25,322 nucleotides of DNA from CAYJEQ01 sp964369235 (GCA_964369235.1 CAYJEQ010000036.1:1-25322); one strand, 5' to 3'; counted from the stretch's first letter, positions 6,365 to 14,566 are shown. A program made the numbers and translations. The notes: generated from the sequence alone by a model not told the origin.

Positions 6365-8581
6365 TTATTTTTTATTAGGGCTGTATTTAGTTAGCCTTAA
6401 TGAGTTCATAACTACCGATACTGAGGACAGTGCCATTGCCCCACCGGCAAAAGCTGGTGTTAGTAGTGGTCCCCCTAGGGCATATAGCACACCGGCTGCA
6501 ATAGGGATACCTATACAGTTATAGATAAATGCCCAGAATAGGTTTTCTCTAATTATAACCATGGTTTTCTTAGCTAATACTAGGCTATCTACCACAGCAC
6601 CTAAATTCTCACCCATTAGAATAATCCCTGATGACTCTGCTGCTGCGTCGGTGCCACTATGTACTGCTATACCTACATCTGCTGCCGCTAAGGCTGGTGC
6701 ATCATTAATACCATCACCTACCATAGCAACCACCTTGCCACTGGATTTAGCTTTTTCAACCTCTGCTGATTTATCCTGTGGTAATACCTGTGATTTTACA
6801 CTGACTATGCCAGCTTCCTTAGCTATTACCGAAGCTGCCCCATGATTATCACCTGTTATCATACCTGTTTCTATGCCCATAGAATTAAGTCGTGCTATTG
6901 CTTCTTTGGCATCATCTCTTATAGTATCTGATAGGGCTATTAATCCGCAGTAGACGCCATCAATACCAATGAACATTGCTGTACAGCCCATAGGTATTAG
7001 GCTTTCGCTGTTTTCTGGCAGTTTAATACCCTCTAAGTCCATTAGCTTTGCCGTGCCTGCTGTTATGGTCTTACTGCCTATTGTGGCTGTTACACCTTTC
7101 CCAGCATGGGCTTTAAGACTATCTGGAGAAATTATCTCTATGGTATTTTCCTCTGCATAATCTACTATTGCCACTGCTATAGGATGCTCTGAGCCTTTTT
7201 CTGCTGAGGCTGTTAGCTTTATTAACTCATCTCTGTCTATATTATGAGGGATAACCGTTGCTACCTTTAGTTTACCATGGGTTATGGTACCTGTTTTGTC
7301 AAAGAATACTGTGTTTATCTTTGACGCCTGTTCTATAACATCACCACCACGATATAGTATCCCTAAATTCGCCCCTCTACCTGAGCCAGCCATTACTGCT
7401 ATAGGTGTTGCAAGTCCTAAGGCACATGGACACGCTACCACTAGCACCGATACAAATATATTCATTACAAATTCTAAATCTTTACCTAATAACAGCCAAA
7501 TCCCAGAAGCCACAAAGGCTATTGCCACTACAGCTGGTACAAACACCCCTGAGATTTTATCTGCTAGTCTTGCTGCTGGGGCTTTTCTTTCCTGCGCCTC
7601 AGTAACAAGTTTTAACACCTGTGCTATGGCTGTGTTTCCACCGACACCAGTTGCACGCACTCGGAAAAATCCATCTTTACAGATTGTCCCTCCAGAAACT
7701 TTACTGTCTACTTCCTTATACACTGGGATACTTTCCCCTGTAAGCATGGACTCGTCAACCGAGCCTTCTCCTGTTACTATTACCCCATCAACTGCAATTC
7801 TATATCCTGGTTTTACAATTACAATATCATCTAGCTTAATCAGCGCTGAGGGAACTTCTAGCTCCTGTCCATCTCTCTCTACAAAAGCTGTCCCCGGCAT
7901 CATAGAGGCTAGGGCAGTAATGGCTTTTTTAGCTGCACTTTTACTGCGTTCTTCTAGGTATTTACCTAGTAGTACCAGTGCTACTACCACTGCTGCTGAC
8001 TCATAGTAGAGATTATGACCAGCATGGATATCCCCACCTAAAACCAAGGCTGTATTATATAAGCTATATATAAAAGCTGTGCCTGTTCCTATTGCTACAA
8101 GGCTATCCATATTGGGATGGCATGCTATAATATTTTTTATGCCACTTACAAAAAATCTTCTACCTGCTATTAGTACAATAATTGTTAGCACCATCTGTAT
8201 TAGCACAAAGTTTACCATGCTGCTTTCCATTGCTATTATCTCTGGCAGTGGCAGTTTTATAGGTAGCATATGGCTCATACCAATATAGAGCTCCATGGTA
8301 CCAAATATCAGCGCTGTGGCTAGAGTAGCTGTTGTTATGGCAAATTTTTCGGTTTTAAGGGTTTCCTTAGCTACCTCAGCAGAAAAACCCGCTCGCTCCA
8401 CTGTGGTAATCAGTTGCTCCTCTGTAATTGTGCCATCAGTGTGTATTGTAGCTGTATTAGTTGCCAGATTAACTGTAGCAGTTTCTACACCTTTTTTCCT
8501 ATTAAGAGATTTTTCCACCGAGGCGCTACAAGCTGCACAGGTCATACCCTCTATAGATAGCCTGATAATATTCTTGTCCAT
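6365..8581 (-). CDS. copA: Copper-exporting P1B-type ATPase
   Basis: A 738-residue membrane pump that exports Cu(I) using ATP. Domains in order: one N-terminal HMA domain with GMTCAAC (C15, C18); helices from about 80; the actuator domain with TGES (281-284); the CPC metal site in a helix (C384-P385-C386); phosphorylation site DKTGT (D428); SEHP (H466); hinge GDGINDAP (622-629); last helices with YN (687-688) and MxxSS (716-720). CPC together with YN and MxxSS is the P1B-1 (Cu+/Ag+) signature. It has one HMA domain; some Firmicutes have two. A GAAAGGA ribosome binding site lies 8 bases before the ATG, and a strong promoter with an internal palindrome lies at 8641-8669. copZ follows in the same unit. 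Confidence 0.96.
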   Translation of the reverse strand: MDKNIIRLSIEGMTCAACSASVEKSLNRKKGVETATVNLATNTATIHTDGTITEEQLITTVERAGFSAEVAKETLKTEKFAITTATLATALIFGTMELYIGMSHMLPIKLPLPEIIAMESSMVNFVLIQMVLTIIVLIAGRRFFVSGIKNIIACHPNMDSLVAIGTGTAFIYSLYNTALVLGGDIHAGHNLYYESAAVVVALVLLGKYLEERSKSAAKKAITALASMMPGTAFVERDGQELEVPSALIKLDDIVIVKPGYRIAVDGVIVTGEGSVDESMLTGESIPVYKEVDSKVSGGTICKDGFFRVRATGVGGNTAIAQVLKLVTEAQERKAPAARLADKISGVFVPAVVAIAFVASGIWLLLGKDLEFVMNIFVSVLVVACPCALGLATPIAVMAGSGRGANLGILYRGGDVIEQASKINTVFFDKTGTITHGKLKVATVIPHNIDRDELIKLTASAEKGSEHPIAVAIVDYAEENTIEIISPDSLKAHAGKGVTATIGSKTITAGTAKLMDLEGIKLPENSESLIPMGCTAMFIGIDGVYCGLIALSDTIRDDAKEAIARLNSMGIETGMITGDNHGAASVIAKEAGIVSVKSQVLPQDKSAEVEKAKSSGKVVAMVGDGINDAPALAAADVGIAVHSGTDAAAESSGIILMGENLGAVVDSLVLAKKTMVIIRENLFWAFIYNCIGIPIAAGVLYALGGPLLTPAFAGGAMALSSVSVVMNSLRLTKYSPNKK

Positions 8582-8640
8582 ATATTATGTCCTTTCTTAA
8601 ATTGTTACTAGCCTTCAACTTATTAGCTAAAGGTATTTTC

Positions 8641-8669
8641 ATTATACACTAGTCCAGTATAATTTTCAA
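8641..8669 (-). promoter_or_regulatory. copA promoter with internal inverted repeat
   Basis: Minus-strand TTGAAA (8664-8669), a 17-bp spacer and TATAAT (8641-8646), close to consensus. An inverted repeat with 7-bp arms (ATTATAC / GTATAAT, 8641-8663) covers the spacer and -10, a suitable place for a repressor. It does not clearly match known CsoR or CopY boxes, and the 17-bp spacer argues against MerR-type control. Confidence 0.65.
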
Positions 8670-8687
8670 CCAAAATGTAGCAAATTC

Positions 8688-10286
8688 TTAATGAACAATA
8701 AATCTCATTCTATCACATATCTCTTTAAACACAGGGGCTGCTACATCGCCACCTGAATTTCCTTCCTCTACTATAATAACTATAGCATACTGGGGCTGAT
8801 ACGACGGATAAAAACCAGCAAACCACCCATGAACTATCTCCTGTCCATCTTCATATATTCCTGTTTGTGCAGAGGCTGTTTTTCCACCAGCACCTCCTGT
8901 ATAAGGTTTAGCTAAGGCACCACTGCCATTTTCCACCACATCAATCATCATCATCTTAATCTTAGAGGACACTGACTCATCCATAACTTGTATAGGTAGG
9001 CTATTTTCCGTGTATTCCCATATGGTTTCACCGTCATTTGTAAAGCCTTCTATTAATTTGGGGGTAACTGCTACCCCTCCATTGGCTATAGTTGATATCA
9101 TCTGGGCTATCTGTATGGGGGTAGCTGTAAGTAGCCCCTGTCCAAAGCTAAAATTAGCAGCTTCACCTATATTTCTTAGCTGTTCATAACTAGGCAGTAC
9201 CCCCTGTCCTGTGTATATCCCTGGCATTAACTCCACAGCTTCACCAAAGCCTATCTGTGCAGCCTTATAAGCTATACTTTGTGCTCCTACATCTTGAGCT
9301 AGCTGTACAAAATATGGATTACAGGATATTCTAATAGCTGTTTCCATATTTATCTCTCCGTGACCTTCTTTATAATGACAACCATAGATTGTGCCTCCAA
9401 CCTCAATTTCTCCTTCACATTTATAGGTGGTATTTGTAGAAAACCCTTGTTCTAAAGCCTCTGCTGCTACTAATAGCTTAAAGGTCGACCCAACTACATA
9501 GGGAGAATATATTCTATTGTAAAAAGGGTTCTCCTCCTGTGCTAAACTTGCCGAAACATCATAGGGCTGAAAATCTGGTATACTGGCTGCTGCTACTATC
9601 TCACCTGTATTTACCTCCATTACCACTGCAGCGCCTTTGCTAATATCATTCATGGCTTCTTCTACTATTCGCTGTAGGTCGCTGTCTATAGTTAATACCA
9701 CTCCATGAGTATCATTATAATTACTGTTAATCTGCTCCTGTCCCGCACCCATTAACATCCCTCCACCTGCATTGGTAGTATAGGTTACCTCTAGTTTTCC
9801 ACTATGGGATAGTAGATAGTCATTATAGGCAAGCTCTACCCCCATAACTCCTTTATTATTATCTGTAAGATGCCCTATAATATGGGGCGCTAGGATTTGT
9901 GTACTATATCTCTGTAGCACTGGATAAACTGTTACACCTTTAGCATAGATATTATTATCCTTCACATCTAATATAATAGGCTTCATAGCTTCTAATTTGT
10001 CTATTAATAGTATCTGTTCTTCCCTATCCATAAACTGAGATAAAGCCTCTATAGCCTCTGGGGTTGGCTCTACTACTGCTTTGTAGGCTGTAGTGGTATT
10101 TACCATAGGTACCATATTCCTGTCGTATATATACCCTCTGCTTTCCCCTAATGTTAGGGTGTATTTACTTTGTATCTCTGCTGCCTGTGCTAGAGTATCT
10201 CCTGTACTTAAGGTATATATTCTCACTATTAGTAGATTAAATGCCACTACCATCCCCAGAAAAACCACTGCTAATCTTTTACCCAT
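8688..10286 (-). CDS. Penicillin-binding protein transpeptidase (class B, FtsI/SpoVD-like)
   Basis: A 532-residue class B penicillin-binding protein that cross-links peptidoglycan outside the membrane. One N-terminal helix (about 5-26) anchors it, then a dimerisation-type domain (about 40-180) precedes the transpeptidase domain (about 195-530). The active-site motifs are STFK (nucleophile S267, K270), SCN (S321-N323) and KTA (469-471) followed by SAQTG. The third motif is normally KTG, so A471 is a departure. There is no C-terminal PASTA domain, unlike many SpoVD proteins. The start has a GGGGGA ribosome binding site. It stands alone between the ASCH-gene terminator and the copA promoter. Whether it serves division, elongation or sporulation cannot be told from the sequence. 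Confidence 0.93.
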   Translation of the reverse strand: MGKRLAVVFLGMVVAFNLLIVRIYTLSTGDTLAQAAEIQSKYTLTLGESRGYIYDRNMVPMVNTTTAYKAVVEPTPEAIEALSQFMDREEQILLIDKLEAMKPIILDVKDNNIYAKGVTVYPVLQRYSTQILAPHIIGHLTDNNKGVMGVELAYNDYLLSHSGKLEVTYTTNAGGGMLMGAGQEQINSNYNDTHGVVLTIDSDLQRIVEEAMNDISKGAAVVMEVNTGEIVAAASIPDFQPYDVSASLAQEENPFYNRIYSPYVVGSTFKLLVAAEALEQGFSTNTTYKCEGEIEVGGTIYGCHYKEGHGEINMETAIRISCNPYFVQLAQDVGAQSIAYKAAQIGFGEAVELMPGIYTGQGVLPSYEQLRNIGEAANFSFGQGLLTATPIQIAQMISTIANGGVAVTPKLIEGFTNDGETIWEYTENSLPIQVMDESVSSKIKMMMIDVVENGSGALAKPYTGGAGGKTASAQTGIYEDGQEIVHGWFAGFYPSYQPQYAIVIIVEEGNSGGDVAAPVFKEICDRMRFIVH

Positions 10287-10330
10287 AATATCCCCCTAGT
10301 ATAAATTTATCTGTAGTTAATAAACATATA

Positions 10331-10361
10331 AAAAATCCCTACCACTAACATGGTAGGGATT
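10331..10361 (-). terminator. Intrinsic terminator after the ASCH gene
   Basis: A perfect 11-bp stem (AATCCCTACCA / TGGTAGGGATT, 10334-10344 and 10351-10361) with a 6-nt loop; on the minus strand it is followed by TTTTT. Confidence 0.85.
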
Positions 10362-10412
10362 AATCTATTATGGGGGATTATGTTATAGCTTATACAAAAA
10401 TAAATCTATAAT

Positions 10413-10862
10413 TTATAAAGGGTATACTAGCTGAAATTCCTCACAGACCACCTGTATATCCTCTGTAAACTCTTTACCTAGCTTTGCAAATTCATCTGTG
10501 AAAAATTCTTTGTGAACAGCTCTCCAGTATTTAAGGCTTCTATCTCCTTCACCTTCTTTAAAGGCATGGTCTTTAGTCACCTTATTAAATGTAGTAGTGT
10601 ACACCTGAGTAATTTTTATAATACAGATAGGGGCACTCTTTGTATCAAGTATAATATGATAGCTACCAACCTGTGGCAATGGGGAATTATCTAAAAGATA
10701 GAAATCATAGGCACTAGAGGTTGCTGTCTTAACCCCTGTGGCTACAAGGTCTGCTAGGTGATTTGGCATATCACTGGTAGTGCCACCAAAAGACCACGCC
10801 TCATAGCTTAGGGCTTTATTATCTATCTGCTGATACTCTTTCCAAAACTTTTCTATAGTCAA
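10413..10862 (-). CDS. ASCH-domain protein, YhfF type
   Basis: A 149-residue protein built almost entirely of one ASCH domain, a fold related to PUA domains and thought to bind RNA or modified nucleosides. The family motifs are visible: an N-terminal WSFG, VATGVKTATSS, a central strand ending in IKITQVYT, and GEGDRSLKYWRAVHKEFF. The start is TTG with an AGGTGA ribosome binding site; no ATG fits. Some ASCH proteins (E. coli YqfB) remove the acetyl group from N4-acetylcytidine, but that activity cannot be assumed here. It lies 19 bases after the DHHW gene and is the last gene before a strong terminator, so it is probably co-transcribed with the surface-acylation genes although it is cytoplasmic. 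Confidence 0.85.
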   Translation of the reverse strand: MTIEKFWKEYQQIDNKALSYEAWSFGGTTSDMPNHLADLVATGVKTATSSAYDFYLLDNSPLPQVGSYHIILDTKSAPICIIKITQVYTTTFNKVTKDHAFKEGEGDRSLKYWRAVHKEFFTDEFAKLGKEFTEDIQVVCEEFQLVYPL

Positions 10863-10881
10863 TGCTTCACCTCATTTACTA

Positions 10882-12015
10882 TTAATATCTTAGCTTAGGT
10901 AGGTTAATATCCTCAGCAAAATTCTTAAAATTATACATTAACAGCACTTGATCATAACTATTCTCAGCAAAGATTTGGCTCATCTTAGGCACTAGGTGTC
11001 GCAAATCAACCACATGGATTTCATCATAGTTATATAAGAGATATGGCACCATAGAATTGGCGTAGGAGTCTTTTATAACCATTATTCTTGAGGTTTCCCC
11101 TTCTACATGGTACTGGTTAACATCACTTTTTATAGTTGTAAAACCATTATTACCCCATAGATAAGCGCTGTATTTATCTCTTATAGAGAATTTATCTAGA
11201 TCATATAAACCAGCTGTAGGCTGATAGTTTACCTGTATTTCTGACACTGGTATGTCATACCATGTCATCTCATCTGGCTGGGCATCGTACTTTTTAGCGC
11301 TGTTGTAGTAGGTACCGTAGAAGTCACTAACTATATTAGGTACTAGGTGGTTAAGTGGCACTGGCTCCATACCTACTGACTCTACAAACTGGCTATAGCC
11401 ATAGTAGGCGCCTAAAGTTGTCCAGTGGTGATCGGTGCGATAATATATATACTCATCACTATAACTGGATAATGTAGGGGTGAAATCCAGCTTCGTTATA
11501 TTATCCCCCTGTAGCCCTGTTAGAATATCAGTTATATACTGTTCTTGGTCGATATTATTAAGCCCTGTTGGAACCTTGTCCTCTAAAACAGTATAAGAAT
11601 TAGGGATAAAGGCAACTGTTATATTTAGCTCAGGATATTTCTCTATAAATTCCTGATAGTACACTGTGTTTTTCTCAATTCTCTCGTAATCAGGATCATT
11701 TAACTTATCAAACATATATCCATCATCACCAAAGACAATACCGTTATTTTCTATTTTACCTAGGGAGCTTTCCCCTAGGGATTTAAGGCTTATCCACTGA
11801 TCTCTTAAATAAAACTGATCATTGGTGTAGGTTTCATAGTCCTGAGCAAATTCATTACTTACTAGGCTATCCACTGTAAGCTCTGGGGCTGACTCCAGTA
11901 CACGGTTCTCAAGGTCTGAAAAATCCTTATCTGGAGTTAATATATCTATAGCTGTAAAACCCATTATAAACACTGCAAAAACAATGACTATAGGGTATTT
12001 TAAGATATTTTTCAT
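10882..12015 (-). CDS. DHHW-family protein (AlgX/AlgJ-like extracytoplasmic acyltransferase)
   Basis: A 377-residue protein with one N-terminal hydrophobic segment (about 8-24) that acts as anchor or signal, followed by a soluble external domain. The family motif DHHW is at 195-198 (YRTDHHWTTLGAYYGY). KDSYANS at 315-321 supplies the likely catalytic serine (S317), completing an SGNH-type Asp/His/Ser set as in alginate acetyltransferases AlgJ and AlgX. LENRVLE near the N-terminus is also typical. By family it takes the acyl group moved across the membrane by the MBOAT partner and puts it on a surface polymer. GAAAGGA precedes the ATG by 9 bases. It lies 41 bases after the MBOAT gene, clearly one operon. 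The polymer acylated is unknown. Confidence 0.9.
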   Translation of the reverse strand: MKNILKYPIVIVFAVFIMGFTAIDILTPDKDFSDLENRVLESAPELTVDSLVSNEFAQDYETYTNDQFYLRDQWISLKSLGESSLGKIENNGIVFGDDGYMFDKLNDPDYERIEKNTVYYQEFIEKYPELNITVAFIPNSYTVLEDKVPTGLNNIDQEQYITDILTGLQGDNITKLDFTPTLSSYSDEYIYYRTDHHWTTLGAYYGYSQFVESVGMEPVPLNHLVPNIVSDFYGTYYNSAKKYDAQPDEMTWYDIPVSEIQVNYQPTAGLYDLDKFSIRDKYSAYLWGNNGFTTIKSDVNQYHVEGETSRIMVIKDSYANSMVPYLLYNYDEIHVVDLRHLVPKMSQIFAENSYDQVLLMYNFKNFAEDINLPKLRY

Positions 12016-12056
12016 TAAATCTTATCCTTTCTAGGCATATACCTTACTGCGAAATA

Positions 12057-13436
12057 TTAAAATCTAAAGTATAAAAATGGATTGTAGGTTGCGTCCACTA
12101 GATATGCTACTGACATTAAGAATATACCAGAGAACATAATTAGTTCTACCACTCCATTAGGTTTAAGTTTCTGATAATATTTTTTTAGCCATGGTGTAGA
12201 TAGAATAAATCCTAGTATAAAGGTCACGCCGTAGTTTCTAATATAGTAGATCCAATCACTACCCATCTCAAAGGAGAACATCTTAGAAATATATAGACCT
12301 AGCTGGCTTAAGTCGGTAATTGCAAATATTGCCCAGCTAATTATAACTAGCATAATTAGGTAGCAGTGGGAGAATATTTTGTGTTTTTCTAAAAAATCTT
12401 TAATAAAGAATTTCTCCAGTATTAAGAACACAAAGAAATACAGTCCCCACAGTACAAAGTTCCAGCTGGCACCATGCCAAAAACCTGTGGCAGCCCATAC
12501 AATAAATAGATTAAATATCTGTCTTTTGGGGCTTACTCTATTACCTCCCATAGGGATGTACAGGTATTCTCTAAACCATGAGCCTAAAGTCATATGCCAT
12601 CTGCGCCAAAACTCGGTAATACTTCTTGAGATATAGGGGAAATTAAAGTTTTGTGGGAAGTTAAAGCCTAGCATTTTACCTAGACCTATAGCCATTAGGG
12701 AGTATCCTGAGAAATCAAAGTAAATCTGTAGGCTAAAGGCTAGTATAGCAAGCCATGCTAAAGGTGTGGATATACTGGTAAAGCCAATAGTTTCAATCTC
12801 GGTCCATAGGGCCCCAATATTATTAGCAATTAGTACCTTACTACCTACACCGAAGATAAATAGTTTAATACCATCTGCAATTTGATTTACATTCATAGTA
12901 CGATTGTTAAGCTCATGATTAATATCGGTGTACTTAACAATAGGCCCAGCAATAAGCTGAGGGAATAGTACCACAAAGGCACCAAAGTCGATAATATTAC
13001 GCTCTGCTGGCACCTTACCTCTGTAGACATCTATAGTATAGGACATAGTCTGGAAGGTGTAAAAGCTAATACCTAGTGGCAGTGTCAGAGCCATATGGGG
13101 AAAATCCACCTGTGGCATCAGAAGGGATAGATTATCTATAAAGAAATTAGTGTATTTAAAGAAACCTAACATCCCTAGATTAAAGCACATTGATATAATT
13201 AGAAATAGCTTAGTTAGTTTAGGATTTGTTCGGTGCTTTTCAATTCCTCGTGAACAGCTGTAGTCCACTACTATAGAGGCAATCATTATAGGGAAGTATT
13301 TTATCTCCCCCCATGAGTAGAATATTAAACTAAGTATGATTAGGGAAAAATTCTTTAGCTTTTTTGGGCATAGGTAGTATATTAAAAAAGCCACAGGCAT
13401 AAATCTAAATAAAAACAGTATACTGCTAAAAACCAT
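12057..13436 (-). CDS. MBOAT-family O-acyltransferase (AlgI/DltB/PatB-like)
   Basis: A 459-residue polytopic membrane protein with about ten or more hydrophobic segments. The MBOAT signature is clear: SFYTFQTMSYTIDVYRG (125-141), FPQLIAGPI, WRRWHMTLGSWFREYLYIPMGGNR with conserved H281, and GFWHGASWNFVLWG with the active-site H321. The family passes acyl (often acetyl) groups through the membrane for attachment to an extracellular polymer: alginate (AlgI), peptidoglycan (PatB) or teichoic acid (DltB). Sequence features and the DHHW partner fit the AlgI/PatB type better than DltB, since no dltA, dltC or dltD genes are present. GAAAGGA lies 8 bases before the ATG. It is the first gene of the MBOAT-DHHW-ASCH operon. 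No clear promoter was seen upstream. Confidence 0.93.
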   Translation of the reverse strand: MVFSSILFLFRFMPVAFLIYYLCPKKLKNFSLIILSLIFYSWGEIKYFPIMIASIVVDYSCSRGIEKHRTNPKLTKLFLIISMCFNLGMLGFFKYTNFFIDNLSLLMPQVDFPHMALTLPLGISFYTFQTMSYTIDVYRGKVPAERNIIDFGAFVVLFPQLIAGPIVKYTDINHELNNRTMNVNQIADGIKLFIFGVGSKVLIANNIGALWTEIETIGFTSISTPLAWLAILAFSLQIYFDFSGYSLMAIGLGKMLGFNFPQNFNFPYISRSITEFWRRWHMTLGSWFREYLYIPMGGNRVSPKRQIFNLFIVWAATGFWHGASWNFVLWGLYFFVFLILEKFFIKDFLEKHKIFSHCYLIMLVIISWAIFAITDLSQLGLYISKMFSFEMGSDWIYYIRNYGVTFILGFILSTPWLKKYYQKLKPNGVVELIMFSGIFLMSVAYLVDATYNPFLYFRF

Positions 13437-13536
13437 AAATGTATTCCTTTCTTTGGGTTAATTTTGCTGTTATAACATTTAGCTAAATAACCATAAATTT
13501 ATAAAATCATTATTATTACAAAATAGTACATCTTTT

Positions 13537-13559
13537 CTTTACCATAGTATACTTTACCA
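13537..13559. repeat. Direct repeat upstream of the MBOAT gene
   Basis: CTTTACCA occurs at 13537-13544 and again at 13552-13559, flanking AGTATA (TATACT on the minus strand, a possible -10). Two repeats around a possible -10 resemble an operator, but no -35 fits, so this is weak. The rest of the gap 13437-13640 is very AT-rich with nothing else recognisable. Confidence 0.3.
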
Positions 13560-13640
13560 CATAATAAGGTTTTTGAAAATACTTCATAGAATTATATTTT
13601 GCAGTAATAATAATTTTACCTTATTTATTATATATTTTGT

Positions 13641-13668
13641 AAAAAAAGGGACGGGTTAATCCCGTCCC
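13641..13668 (-). terminator. Intrinsic terminator after the DUF4358 lipoprotein
   Basis: A GC-rich 8-bp stem (GGGACGGG / CCCGTCCC, 13648-13655 and 13661-13668) with a 5-nt loop; on the minus strand it is followed by seven T. It separates the lipoprotein from the MBOAT operon. Confidence 0.85.
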
Positions 13669-13682
13669 CTTATAGTTAATTA

Positions 13683-14405
13683 TTATTCGAAGTATTTACC
13701 TAGCTGGATGAAGAATACATAATCACCTTCTCTGATTACTTCAGATGCAGCGATTTTTGGTAGGTTCATTGGGTACTGTACTGAATCATTTACGATTACA
13801 TCACGGTAAGCATTTAGAGCTGTTTCTACTGCTTCCCCTTTACCTTCTGCTGCCTTAACACCGATGAATGTATCAACATGTGTGCTCATCATAGGGCCTT
13901 CAGCAATTACTGATACTATATCAGCTTCAGTAAGACCAACGATTTCTGTTAGCATCATCATATCTAGTGGAGCTGTTGCACCGTAGAATTCACCTAGGTA
14001 AGTTTTTGCAGCCTGGTTTGCAGCATATAGCTTGCCATCAATACCATCAACATCTTCGTAAGTTTCTGTGCTTGTAATAACACCTAGAATAGCATCTTCG
14101 ATAGCCTGTGTTTCTGCTAGATAGTGAGCTTCTTCAGCAGCCTGTCTTTCTAGCTCTTCTTCTGTTGGCTGATATTCACTATCAGGGCCTACCATCATAT
14201 CACCATCAACTGGTGGCTCTAGGCCTCCTACATTAGGGTCAACTGCTGTAGTATCATCTGGTGCTGTTTCAACAGAGGATTCTGTGGAAGATTCTGTGGA
14301 AGATTCTGTGGAGGACTCTGGTGCAGAGCTTTCCTCAGATGTGGAACAAGCGATCATTGTTAGTGATAGTGCACATAGTAGTGCAATAGTTAATAGTTTT
14401 TTCAT
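13683..14405 (-). CDS. DUF4358 lipoprotein
   Basis: A 240-residue secreted protein of unknown function. It has a lipoprotein signal (MKKLLTIALL then LTMIAC, lipidated C20), then a low-complexity Ser/Thr/Glu linker with repeated SSTE units (about 22-45), an acidic/proline stretch, and a folded domain from about 85 that matches DUF4358 features (FYGATAPLD, MLTEIVGLTEADI, FIGVKAAEGKGEAVE, and a C-terminal EGDYVFFIQLG). An earlier ATG at 14417 touches the ribosome binding site; the chosen one has GAAAGGA at 12 bases. The leader contains a structured repeat (14430-14530). The MBOAT/DHHW operon lies just downstream beyond a terminator. I recall DUF4358 proteins often neighbouring such genes in Lachnospiraceae, so a shared surface role is plausible. 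Confidence 0.85.
   Translation of the reverse strand: MKKLLTIALLCALSLTMIACSTSEESSAPESSTESSTESSTESSVETAPDDTTAVDPNVGGLEPPVDGDMMVGPDSEYQPTEEELERQAAEEAHYLAETQAIEDAILGVITSTETYEDVDGIDGKLYAANQAAKTYLGEFYGATAPLDMMMLTEIVGLTEADIVSVIAEGPMMSTHVDTFIGVKAAEGKGEAVETALNAYRDVIVNDSVQYPMNLPKIAASEVIREGDYVFFIQLGKYFE
14278..14325 (-). repeat. 12-bp tandem repeat inside the lipoprotein gene
   Basis: The unit GATTCTGTGGAA is repeated in three close copies (14278-14313) plus a diverged fourth. It encodes the STES linker repeats after the lipidated Cys and stays in frame, so copy number could vary without breaking the gene. Confidence 0.8.
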
Positions 14406-14429
14406 TTTTATTACCATTCCTTTCTTGAT

Positions 14430-14530
14430 GTTTTGTGTGTTTTACCACATATATATTTATGTGGTAAATTTCGCTAATGTTTTACAGCGAAAAGCACAAA
14501 ACTCTGAGTTTGAAAATTTATTTTCAAACT
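14430..14530 (-). repeat. Structured intergenic repeat, copy A (three-way junction plus hairpin)
   Basis: In the leader of the DUF4358 lipoprotein, ending a few bases before its ribosome binding site. The outer stem GTTTTGTG (14430-14437) pairs with CACAAAAC (14495-14502). It encloses hairpin 1 (TTTACCACATA / TATGTGGTAAA, 14441-14468, 11 bp) and hairpin 2 (TTTCGCT / AGCGAAA, 14469-14492, 7 bp). Outside lies hairpin 3 (AGTTTGAAAA / TTTTCAAACT, 14507-14530, 10 bp). The same architecture recurs at 19361-19481 with compensating changes in the outer stem and hairpin 2. It is in the sense direction of the gene. Confidence 0.8.
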
Positions 14531-14566
14531 ATTACCTCTCTTAGCTTTAGTATAAGCTTTCTTTTT

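Noticed and set aside
7284..8006. 240-codon open frame on the plus strand
   Set aside because: It lies wholly opposite copA, whose product has every expected motif; the plus-strand translation is Ser/Thr/Pro-rich and has no recognisable domain, as expected of a shadow frame.
8641..8663. MerR/CueR-type copper promoter
   Set aside because: Such promoters have a 19-20 bp spacer; here it is 17 bp and the palindrome is not of the CueR type.
10287..10330. Promoter for the penicillin-binding protein gene (TATACT near 10300)
   Set aside because: The TATACT lies so close to the ribosome binding site that the transcript would start within it, and no good -35 is found.
12057..13436. DltB of a D-alanylation operon
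   Set aside because: No dltA, dltC or dltD genes are near, and the partner is a DHHW protein, which fits the AlgI/PatB group better.
14278..14325. CRISPR-like array
   Set aside because: The repeats are 12 bp, directly adjacent with no spacers, and are in frame within a coding region.
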